DNA of 27,567 bases from a virus: positions 1 to 27,567 of the IMG/VR virus record IMGVR_UViG_3300036945_000462; one strand, given 5' to 3'. This document shows positions 17,400 to 23,090 of this stretch, piece by piece (within the stretch, counting starts at the first letter, position 1; each line of letters starts with the position of its first letter). The notes beneath the pieces were generated by a model. The model saw nothing but the letters and a program-made list of their open reading frames with translations, made no database searches and was not told the origin of the DNA. The translations under genes and the position numbers were made by a program.

Positions 17400-18547
17400 C
17401 ACCGCTTTCGCCGGAAGAAATTGCGCAGCGCGTTGCGGCAATCGAGGAAGGCAAGCGGGTCAGTCCACGAACACCAATGGCCCACGCGGTCAAGCTGCTG
17501 CCGGGGATGCGGCCCGGAACGTTGAGCCAATGGTGGCGGGATTATTCGGCGGGCACCAAACAAGATCCCGCCATTCAAGCGGCGATGAATGCCGTCAAGA
17601 CGGGCATGGTTCCGGCATTGGCCTGGGCCAAGACAAAACCGGATAGCGACGGCAATAGCTTCTCGGTGTTGTTGAAGCCAAAGGTTGACGAGTCGGACCT
17701 GCTGGACCGTTTGGTAATGGCGTTCGAGGATCTGGCCCCGTCCATACCAATCCCCGCGCCTGAAAGGGTTTGCGCCGATCTTCTGAGCCTATACCCGGTG
17801 ATGGACGCTCATATCGGGATGCACGCTTGGGGCCGCGAAACGGGCGGCGATGACTATGACCTGAAGCTTGCCGCGACTGACATGCGCGCGGCTTTGGGCA
17901 AGGTGATGGCGCTGACACCGGACGCGGCGCAGGCGGTGCTATTGATCGGCGGCGACTTCTTTCATGCCGATGACAACCGGGCGGAAACCCCGGCCAATCG
18001 CCACAAGCTTGACGTTGACCAACGGCACTTCAAGGTCACGGATGCCGGGGTGGAAATCCTCGTGGAGTGCATCGACCGGCTTCTGTCAAAGCATGACGGG
18101 CTGACGGTGCGTGTGATGCGCGGCAACCACGACGAGCATTCGCACCTGATCCTGACACACGCCCTGTCGCAGCGTTACCGCGAGGAGCCGCGATGCACCG
18201 TCCAGAAGGAGCCGCGCGACCTATTCATGATGCAATGGGGCAAGTGTGGCGTGTTCGCTCATCACGGCGATAAGGCCAAGCCGCAACAGATCGCGCTGTA
18301 CCTGTCGGACGTTTGCCCATTCTGGTCAGCCGTCAAGCATCGGCACTTTCTTTCGGGCCATGTTCACCACGACCACGCCAAGGACGTTGGCCCGCTGCGG
18401 TGGGAAGCGTTGCGCGCGTTCTGCCCACCAGACGCCTATGCGGCATCGATGGGCTACGGCGGGCGGCGGGCGCTGCAATCCATGACATTTCACCTTGAGG
18501 ATGGCTTGGTGCAGCGCAACTACGACCCAATCCAGAGGGCGGCATGA
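17396..18547 (+). CDS. Calcineurin-like metallophosphoesterase with N-terminal helical domain
   Basis: This 383-residue enzyme has all metal-binding motifs of the calcineurin-like phosphoesterase fold: DAHIG (Asp137, His139), GGDFFHADD (Asp187), GNHDEH (Asn244, His245), AHHGD (His289, His290) and SGHVHHD (His322, His324). It would hydrolyse phosphoester bonds, as in nucleic acids or cyclic nucleotides. Residues 1-95 form a separate helical part (TLSQWWRDYSAG) that looks like a winged-helix or HTH domain, suggesting a nucleic-acid substrate. A GTG start overlaps the secreted protein by four bases and the end overlaps the next gene as ATGA. Its place inside a lysis block is odd for a DNA-processing enzyme. 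Confidence 0.9.
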   Translation: MTPLSPEEIAQRVAAIEEGKRVSPRTPMAHAVKLLPGMRPGTLSQWWRDYSAGTKQDPAIQAAMNAVKTGMVPALAWAKTKPDSDGNSFSVLLKPKVDESDLLDRLVMAFEDLAPSIPIPAPERVCADLLSLYPVMDAHIGMHAWGRETGGDDYDLKLAATDMRAALGKVMALTPDAAQAVLLIGGDFFHADDNRAETPANRHKLDVDQRHFKVTDAGVEILVECIDRLLSKHDGLTVRVMRGNHDEHSHLILTHALSQRYREEPRCTVQKEPRDLFMMQWGKCGVFAHHGDKAKPQQIALYLSDVCPFWSAVKHRHFLSGHVHHDHAKDVGPLRWEALRAFCPPDAYAASMGYGGRRALQSMTFHLEDGLVQRNYDPIQRAA

Positions 18548-18741
18548 CCGTCCACCCCTTTAGCCCCAACGATAAAACGCCCTGGCATGTCGGGACTGAA
18601 TGGGCGGTTTTTACCGTCAACGGTCAACCGGCCTGCCGGGTTCCATCGCGCCAATATGCCACACTGATTGCCGATCTGGCGCGCGAGTTGCAGGCGCAGA
18701 TCAATGCGTCTGAAAGAAACCACCCCGAAAATTTCACCTGA
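18544..18741 (+). CDS. Small conserved-looking phage protein, unknown
   Basis: This 65-residue protein begins four bases inside the metallophosphoesterase gene (ATGA). It has no membrane segment. It has a WHVGTEWAVFTVNGQPACRV strand pair followed by one helix (LIADLARELQAQINAS). I do not assign a function; similar short proteins with a W-V-Y-ING-R-Va pattern occur in phage early and late regions. Confidence 0.65.
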   Translation: MTVHPFSPNDKTPWHVGTEWAVFTVNGQPACRVPSRQYATLIADLARELQAQINASERNHPENFT

Positions 18742-18752
18742 AAGGAATCGCC

Positions 18753-18950
18753 ATGCGCGAACTGCTGACCAGCCCGGCCACGCTCCGGGTTCTGATTTAC
18801 CTCATCGCCCCGGTTCTGGGCATGGTTCCCGGCGTCACGATTGACCAAGACGCGGGCACCATCCTGCTCAACATCAACACCGCACTGACCGGGCTTGCCG
18901 CTGGCATCGCTGCGGGCGGCGGCGTCTTTGCGATCTGGGGGAAGAAATGA
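18753..18950 (+). CDS. Holin-like small membrane protein
   Basis: The 65-residue protein has two hydrophobic segments (about residues 10-27 and 40-62, the second Ala/Gly-rich) joined by a short polar turn with DQDAG, and ends in GKK. This is the topology of class II holins that open the inner membrane for the endolysin. An AAGGA ribosome site stands near ATG 18753. The gene sits upstream of the lipoprotein and overlaps it as ATGA. Call is from topology and neighbours, since the lysozyme has no export signal; the 16407 gene is the competing candidate. Confidence 0.68.
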   Translation: MRELLTSPATLRVLIYLIAPVLGMVPGVTIDQDAGTILLNINTALTGLAAGIAAGGGVFAIWGKK

Positions 18951-19129
18951 CCCGCGCCGCGCTTCTCATCGCCGCCCTGGCCCTGTCCGGGTGCATCAAG
19001 CCCGCCGAGATCCTCAAGCTCGCCCCGACCCCGGAGCAACTCTGTGTGCCGTTTTTGCGGGGCACGCTGATCCGGGCAACCAATTCGGACCCGGCAAGCG
19101 TGGGCCTCGCCTGCGCTCTCGTCAATTAA
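18947..19129 (+). CDS. Small lipoprotein, possible outer spanin
   Basis: The 60-residue product has a short signal (MTRAALLIAALALSGC) with a lipobox LSGC and lipidated cysteine at position 16; the mature part is about 45 residues with two further cysteines. A tiny lipoprotein next to a holin-like gene would fit an Rz1-type outer-membrane spanin, which disrupts the outer membrane with an inner partner. It lacks the proline-rich Rz1 look, so the assignment is tentative. The start overlaps the holin-like gene by four bases. Confidence 0.65.
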   Translation: MTRAALLIAALALSGCIKPAEILKLAPTPEQLCVPFLRGTLIRATNSDPASVGLACALVN

Positions 19130-19144
19130 CCAAGGGGGGCCGTC

Positions 19145-20788
19145 ATGGCAATCAGACACGCACACCAGACGGCCCTGCCCGACGATCCAGACAAGGACGT
19201 TTCCGCGAACAAGTGGAATGCGGACCACACCGTCACATTCACCAAGTCCGAACTGAATGCGGCGGTGACGGGCGATAACGTGCGCTTCAACAGCGACACG
19301 GTGGATGTATCGGATATCACCGGGCTTGGCAGTCTTGCCACGCAAAACGGCACTTTCAGCGGCACATCGAGCGGCACGAATACCGGCGATGAAACGGCGG
19401 CGGGCATCCTCGCCAAGCTGTTGACTGTAGACGGAGCAGGATCTGGCTTGGACGCTGATCTGCTGGACGGGCAGTCATCGGCGGCATTCGCCACGGCGGC
19501 ACAGGGCGTTCTTGCAGCATCGGCAAGCCAACCGGAGCATACTCATACCGCATCCGCTATAAACGACTTTGACGCAGCCGTTGCGGCCAATAGCGCCGTC
19601 GCAGCCAACACGGCAAAGACCAGCAACGCGACCCACACAGGCGACGTTACCGGGGCCACGGCGCTAACCATTGCCGCGCGGGCAGTGACATGGGCCAAGA
19701 CGCAAGCCATCGCTACAGCCCGCTTCCTGGGGCGCGTGACGAGCGGGGCAGGTGATGTTGAGGAACTGACGGCGGCAGAGGTCAAGACGGCCCTTGCCAT
19801 CGCGTCTGGCGACGTGTCAGGCCTTGGGTCGCTTGCCACCCTTTCAGCCGCCCCCCCTGCTGGCTCAACCGCGCAGATCCAATACAACAACGCGGGCACC
19901 TTGGCCGGGGCAACGGAGGTTGAGGTAGAGGGCAACCAACTGAGGCTTGAGGCAACCACCAGCCTAACCGCACCCGCTGCGAATGGCGTCAAGCTGATCG
20001 GGCGCGCGGACGCGGGGCGAACCAATCCGGCGTTCCTATCGCAGGACGGAATAGCAAGAGAATTGCAGCCATCCATTGCCCGATCTTCGCAGTTTGTGTG
20101 GAAAGTTCAGGCGGGGTCAACCGCCGTAACTGGCATAGGTGTCTCAGCGCCGGGAACTACTGGAACTGCAACCTCGGCGGCAATGGCTGCAACAAATTTT
20201 TACACCTACATGCCGCGCGTGGAGTATTTGGTGACGACGCCAGCCACCACCGCAATCGCCGCGCTTCGACCTCAAGCCCTTTTGGTTACAACTGGCGGTT
20301 CGTTGGCTAACACAGGCGGGTTTTCTCTGGTCTTAAGGTGGGGGCCAGCAACGGGGGTGGCAACGGCTACGACGCGCGCCTTCGCTGGCCTGACTGGCAC
20401 CACGGCACTCCCAACAGATGTTGAACCATCAACTTCGACCAACTGTGTTTTTATGGGTTGGGATGCGGCTGATACCAATGTGAAGATGATGCACAACGAT
20501 GGGTCAGGGACATGCACGAAAGTGGACCTTGGCGCGTCTTTCCCTGTGCCTACCGTTGACCGCACGACGCTTTACGAATTGGCGTTGTATTCGCCGAAAG
20601 GCACATCGCAGAGCGTCTCTTGGATTGCGACCAACTTGGTCACAGGAGCAACGGCCAGCGGTACAATATCCAGTGACATGCCAAGCACGTCAACATTTTT
20701 GGGGCCGCGAGTTTCAATGTCCGTCGGCGGCACTTCAAGCGTGATCGGCCTTGCGATTGTTGCCATGTGCTTAGACCCGCTCCTGTGA
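19145..20788 (+). CDS. Second tail fibre-like protein
   Basis: This 547-residue, Ala/Thr/Ser-rich protein looks like a receptor-side tail fibre. Residues 1-60 form an attachment part (HQTALPDDPDKDVSANKWNADHT). A triple-helix-like linker follows with DADLLDGQSSAAFA, NATHTGDVTGATALTI, FLGRVTSGAGDVEELTAAEVKTALAIASGDV and QIQYNNAGTLAGA, all common building blocks of phage fibres. The last 240 residues are a strand-rich head domain without an enzymatic signature. It shares the '-KTALAI-' linker with the spike at 13884-16385. Its place behind the lysis block suggests a late-region addition that widens host binding. Confidence 0.8.
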   Translation: MAIRHAHQTALPDDPDKDVSANKWNADHTVTFTKSELNAAVTGDNVRFNSDTVDVSDITGLGSLATQNGTFSGTSSGTNTGDETAAGILAKLLTVDGAGSGLDADLLDGQSSAAFATAAQGVLAASASQPEHTHTASAINDFDAAVAANSAVAANTAKTSNATHTGDVTGATALTIAARAVTWAKTQAIATARFLGRVTSGAGDVEELTAAEVKTALAIASGDVSGLGSLATLSAAPPAGSTAQIQYNNAGTLAGATEVEVEGNQLRLEATTSLTAPAANGVKLIGRADAGRTNPAFLSQDGIARELQPSIARSSQFVWKVQAGSTAVTGIGVSAPGTTGTATSAAMAATNFYTYMPRVEYLVTTPATTAIAALRPQALLVTTGGSLANTGGFSLVLRWGPATGVATATTRAFAGLTGTTALPTDVEPSTSTNCVFMGWDAADTNVKMMHNDGSGTCTKVDLGASFPVPTVDRTTLYELALYSPKGTSQSVSWIATNLVTGATASGTISSDMPSTSTFLGPRVSMSVGGTSSVIGLAIVAMCLDPLL

Positions 20789-20798
20789 GGATAGAACA

Positions 20799-21287
20799 AT
20801 GGAAGTCAAATTCACCCCCGTGCCTGGCAACCGTGTCATCCGCGCCCGGCTTGAGGATGACGGGCTGCACCTGAATGGGCAGGTCTACCCCTGGGCCGAT
20901 GCGCCCACCGTGATCGAGTACGGCGAGGAGGGGGGCTTGCGCGAGTGTATCAGCCTTCAGAGCCAACACACATTCACGGTCATTCCATCGCCGTGGTGCC
21001 CGCCCGCGCCCGAACCGGACCCGGAGGCAGAGGCAGCAGCCGCGCTGGAGGCTTGGCGGCAATCGGGCACGGCTGACGCATGGCAACTGGCCTTTGTCTT
21101 GGGCGAGGCACGTTGGCAGGCATTGGAGGATTGGGCGGGCGGTCACTTCAACACGCGAATACTTGTTGCCAAGGCCACCGTCATTCCGCGCGCATCGGAC
21201 ACCGTGGCGCTGATGGCTTGGGTTCTGGATATGACCGACGAGGAAGTTGACGCTGTTTTCCGCACGGCGGCGCAGATCCGCGCATGA
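20799..21287 (+). CDS. Unrecognised protein of the fibre module
   Basis: The 162-residue protein is acidic and has two parts: a strand-rich N-terminus (residues 1-65, with VIRARLEDDGLHLNGQVYPWADAP) and a helical C-terminus (LEAWRQSGTADAWQLAFVLGEARWQALEDW, then MTDEEVDAVFRTA). A proline-rich acidic linker (about 66-78) joins them. No known family is clear. Between a fibre gene and repeat-type proteins it may be a fibre chaperone or assembly protein; this is inference only. GAGGATAG precedes ATG 20799, and the stop forms ATGA with the next gene. Confidence 0.62.
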   Translation: MEVKFTPVPGNRVIRARLEDDGLHLNGQVYPWADAPTVIEYGEEGGLRECISLQSQHTFTVIPSPWCPPAPEPDPEAEAAAALEAWRQSGTADAWQLAFVLGEARWQALEDWAGGHFNTRILVAKATVIPRASDTVALMAWVLDMTDEEVDAVFRTAAQIRA

Positions 21288-21523
21288 GCATCTTTGACCC
21301 CGCCATATTTGACGGCGCGATATTTGATGTCGTGTTTGCAGACACGCCTGATTTTGAAATCCCGGCGCGGTACGGCCTGACGATCATTCCTGCGCGCTAC
21401 GGTTGGCCCATCATTGCGGCGCAGTACGGTTTGAGCATCGCCCCGGCAAGCTACGGCTGGCCCGAAATCCCCGCCGAATACGGCCTGACAATAATCCCGG
21501 CAGAATGGAAGGAAAAACCATGA
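21284..21523 (+). CDS. Small protein made of 9-residue repeats
   Basis: The 79-residue protein has a start with three near copies of I-F-D-x-x (IFDPA, IFDGA, IFDVV), then five 9-residue repeats over residues 26-70, as IPARYGLTI, IPARYGWPI, IAAQYGLSI, APASYGWPE, IPAEYGLTI, plus a partial sixth. Consensus is I-P-A-x-Y-G-(L/W)-(T/P)-I, with L/T and W/P alternating, so the real period may be 18. Such a pattern suggests a regular beta-structure. The FDPAIFD start occurs in small phage tail-associated proteins I recall, of unknown role. The start overlaps its upstream neighbour as ATGA and its stop overlaps the next gene. Confidence 0.72.
   Translation: MSIFDPAIFDGAIFDVVFADTPDFEIPARYGLTIIPARYGWPIIAAQYGLSIAPASYGWPEIPAEYGLTIIPAEWKEKP
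21359..21508 (+). repeat. 27-base tandem repeat coding the 9-residue units
   Basis: Five in-frame units of 27 bases run from 21359 to 21493, with a partial sixth to about 21508. They share TACGG at the Tyr-Gly codons but differ elsewhere, mostly at third positions. The copies are therefore old and kept for protein structure rather than recently amplified. Confidence 0.85.
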
Positions 21524-21837
21524 GCAGCTACACCGCATATGAAGCCACCGGGATTGATGGCATCACCGAAGAAATCGTGTTTGACGCTTTGCCAGGGGCG
21601 ACAACTGTTACCGGCGCAACAGTGGCCGTGGATGCCGTAAACACCGTTACAGGCACAAAGTACGCGGGGACGGCAACCGTGTATTCGTCAACGCGGATTC
21701 GGTTTGTCTTTGCCGCGTGGGCGTTGCCAGAGGGCACATACAGGGTGCAAGTGCGGGCCACACCGACCGGCTACAACGTGCAGACCGTGGCTGATGTGAC
21801 ATTTCTGGTCAAGAAAAGCGCGGCAGTGCAGCCTTGA
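21520..21837 (+). CDS. Small Ig-like beta-sandwich protein
   Basis: From ATG 21520, which shares four bases with the previous stop (ATGA), the product has 105 residues. It is almost all beta strand: EIVFDALPGATTV, ATVAVDAVN, RIRFVFAAW and YRVQVRATP. The order resembles a phage Ig-like or baseplate-upper domain. An in-frame extension upstream to 21403 would cover the repeat gene in another frame and is unlikely to be translated. The role is probably decoration or a fibre part; unproven. It is the last gene of the rightward late train. Confidence 0.7.
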   Translation: MSSYTAYEATGIDGITEEIVFDALPGATTVTGATVAVDAVNTVTGTKYAGTATVYSSTRIRFVFAAWALPEGTYRVQVRATPTGYNVQTVADVTFLVKKSAAVQP

Positions 21838-21918
21838 TGACTGCGGCGTGATTTGGTATTATTTCGCCACAAACCTGCCACGCCTCTTAACATGCGCACC
21901 TCGGCGGGTTCCTATTGT

Positions 21919-21991
21919 GTAGAGCACGGTGCGACGATGGGAGCGGCGTAAAGCCTTGCGGGTTCGATTCCCGACCCGCCGTGCTCTACCA
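21919..21991 (+). ncRNA. tRNA-like hairpin RNA before terminator
   Basis: The bases 21919-21929 and 21979-21989 pair perfectly over 11 positions (GTAGAGCACGG with CCGTGCTCTAC). The inside holds a T-arm-like GCGGG-TTCGATT-CCCG, and the 3' strand ends ACCA like a tRNA (21988-21991). No anticodon arm or standard D-arm can be folded, and the T-loop lies too far from the acceptor strand, so it is not a canonical tRNA. A second stem, CGGCGGGT (21902-21909) with ACCCGCCG (21974-21981), would compete. It may be a degenerate tRNA, a structured small RNA or a mimic. Confidence 0.5.
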
Positions 21992-21995
21992 AATC

Positions 21996-22027
21996 GCCCC
22001 GCCCGGTCATCCGGCGCGGGGCTTTTT
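21996..22027 (+). terminator. Strong intrinsic terminator of the late operon
   Basis: GCCCCGC (21996-22002) and GCGGGGC (22016-22022) close a stem extended by CCGG/CCGG around a TCAT loop, with one bulged C, followed by TTTTT (22023-22027). This is a textbook rightward intrinsic terminator just after the tRNA-like RNA. The leftward gene 22007-22471 ends inside it. Confidence 0.88.
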
Positions 22028-22471
22028 CATGCGGTCATCCATGCTGGAATAATAACCCCGGATCATGTGCAGCCAATCGCCCATCCCGTATCGTTCCGGG
22101 TGATGCCTGACCATCAGTTCATCAATAGCGGCAATCATCCCGCGCGGGTTTGCAGGGTCAACTTCCGCGTCTGGGTGCGTGAAGTGCGGGTTGCGATAAT
22201 GCAGCCAAGATACGGGCACATCCCGGACCAACTGCCAGTATGTCCGGTCAGGAAACGCCACGATAGCGCGCATAGAAATCCGGGGCGCTTGCCTGCCCCG
22301 TTCTTCTGGCGTCAGTTCTGCCATGCGAAAAGCCGTTGACTCGTCGGGGTAGACGACAAAGTTAAGCACATCGCCAATGTCGCAGCCGCTGAACGCCACG
22401 GACACTTTCCACTTTGCAATGATGTGATTTCCGTCACCCGACAAGATCGGATCGCCTGCTTTAGAGTGCAT
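22007..22471 (-). CDS. Unrecognised leftward gene next to attP
   Basis: This 154-residue protein is read against the late genes. I do not recognise a family. Visible features are an N-terminal part with HSKAGDPILSGDGNHIIAKW, a GDVLNFVVYPDEST strand and a helical C-terminus with DELMVRHHPERYG and basic residues (MKKPRAG). It has no membrane segment. The chosen ATG at 22471 lies seven bases after AGGGG; an ATG at 22477 is too close to that site. An independent promoter (22645-22675) and its placement between the late operon and the attachment site suggest a lysogeny-expressed accessory (moron) gene. Its end overlaps the rightward terminator. Confidence 0.72.
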   Translation of the reverse strand: MHSKAGDPILSGDGNHIIAKWKVSVAFSGCDIGDVLNFVVYPDESTAFRMAELTPEERGRQAPRISMRAIVAFPDRTYWQLVRDVPVSWLHYRNPHFTHPDAEVDPANPRGMIAAIDELMVRHHPERYGMGDWLHMIRGYYSSMDDRMKKPRAG

Positions 22472-22588
22472 CCTCATTCCCCTTTCGCGGTCATCCCGCC
22501 CTTATCGCCACAACCGTTGCCGTCTGCCCCGTTGCGTGTTCAGCCCATCGCAGCATCACGGCGCGAGACAATCCACTTTATGCGCTCC

Positions 22589-22613
22589 GGTTCGCTGAAC
22601 CTGTCCGAACCTG
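22589..22613 (+). repeat. Candidate integrase/Xis arm-type repeats, left side
   Basis: GGTTCGCTGAACCTG (22589-22603) includes a 5-3-5 palindrome, and GAACCTG recurs 10 bases further on (22597-22603 and 22607-22613), about one helical turn. Its inverted copy stands at 22783-22797 on the other side of the tRNA fragment. Phage attP sites usually hold such arm sites on both sides of the core. Confidence 0.55.
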
Positions 22614-22644
22614 ATTACCCTGCCCAAAGCGTGAACACAGGTCC

Positions 22645-22675
22645 AGTATAACATGCGCTTTTGACCAAACATCAA
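22645..22675 (-). promoter_or_regulatory. Possible sigma70 promoter for the 22007-22471 gene
   Basis: On the minus strand TATACT (-10, 22645-22650) has an extended TGT before it, and TTGATG (-35, 22670-22675) lies 19 bases upstream, longer than ideal. It would give a leader of about 170 bases before the ATG at 22471. Confidence 0.45.
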
Positions 22676-22694
22676 TAGCTTGGCGGGTGGTCAC

Positions 22695-22743
22695 ATTCTT
22701 TACACCGAGAATGTCGGCGGTTCGAGCCCGTCACGACCCACCA
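22695..22743 (+). other. attP core candidate: 3' half of a tRNA-Val
   Basis: The stretch TTTACACCGAG carries a UAC anticodon loop, followed by a T-arm GGCGG-TTCGAGC-CCGTC, then ACGACCC and ACCA. This is the 3' half of a bacterial tRNA-Val without a proper D-arm, the classic target of tyrosine integrases. The integrase lies 344 bases to the right and reads towards it. In a free phage genome it is attP; at a prophage end it would be attL or attR, and the phage genes on both sides favour attP. Confidence 0.75.
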
Positions 22744-22782
22744 TATTTCCTTGGCAGATTGGGCGGTTTTGCTTTTCGCGCG

Positions 22783-22797
22783 CAGGTTCAGCGAACC
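22783..22797 (+). repeat. Candidate integrase/Xis arm-type repeat, right side
   Basis: CAGGTTCAGCGAACC is the exact reverse complement of GGTTCGCTGAACCTG at 22589-22603 and lies 40 bases right of the tRNA-Val fragment. It abuts the stop codon of the leftward gene 22797-23090. Confidence 0.55.
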
Positions 22798-23090
22798 TAG
22801 CAGCCATTGCGCTTGCACCAAGCTTTGCCTTTTCTTGACTTCAACCACCTCTCAAACTTGGCATCACTCCGCTCCAGAAAATCCAGAAGTTCATAGAGGT
22901 GACCCGCGCTTAGGCTGATGTATGAATAGCCTTGCGTGTTGATCTGGATTTCATCCAGGTACTGCCAAGACACCTCATAGGTATCGCACTCCGAATCTTC
23001 TAAGTTCATCTTGGCGCGAAACCCCGGATCTTCCTCGGCTGGGCCGGTGTGTTCATTTGGGGCAAATGGCCCTTGGATAACTTGGTTCAC
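22797..23090 (-). CDS. Small gene after the integrase, unknown
   Basis: The 97-residue protein starts at a GTG overlapping the integrase stop (GTGA), so it is translationally coupled to int. It begins with an acidic, extended part (residues 1-33) and continues with a strand-helix core (YSYISLSAGHLYELLDFLERSD) and a short basic end with two cysteines. No family is recognised. Position between int and attP is that of small recombination helper or regulator genes, but this is inference. Confidence 0.7.
   Translation of the reverse strand: MNQVIQGPFAPNEHTGPAEEDPGFRAKMNLEDSECDTYEVSWQYLDEIQINTQGYSYISLSAGHLYELLDFLERSDAKFERWLKSRKGKAWCKRNGC

Larger units (their letters stand above)
22472..22796. other. 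Non-coding integration region
   Basis: About 325 bases carry no gene. They hold a leftward promoter candidate, two families of short repeats that may bind Int or Xis, and a tRNA-Val 3' half. I see no extra reading frame with a ribosome site, no operator palindrome apart from the repeats, and no T-run terminator for the leftward integrase operon. Confidence 0.75.

Noticed and set aside
21403-21519. Upstream extension of the Ig-like gene
   Set aside because: It would translate the repeat gene in another frame; the ATG at 21520 overlaps the stop of the repeat gene as ATGA.
21902-21981. Ordinary tRNA with acceptor CGGCGGG/CCCGCCG
   Set aside because: The 3' strand is followed by TGCT rather than NCCA, the T-arm has a mismatch, and no anticodon stem forms, so I call it only tRNA-like.
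22695-22743. Functional tRNA-Val gene
   Set aside because: The 5' half with the D-arm is missing; only the 3' part of a tRNA is present, fitting an attachment site.
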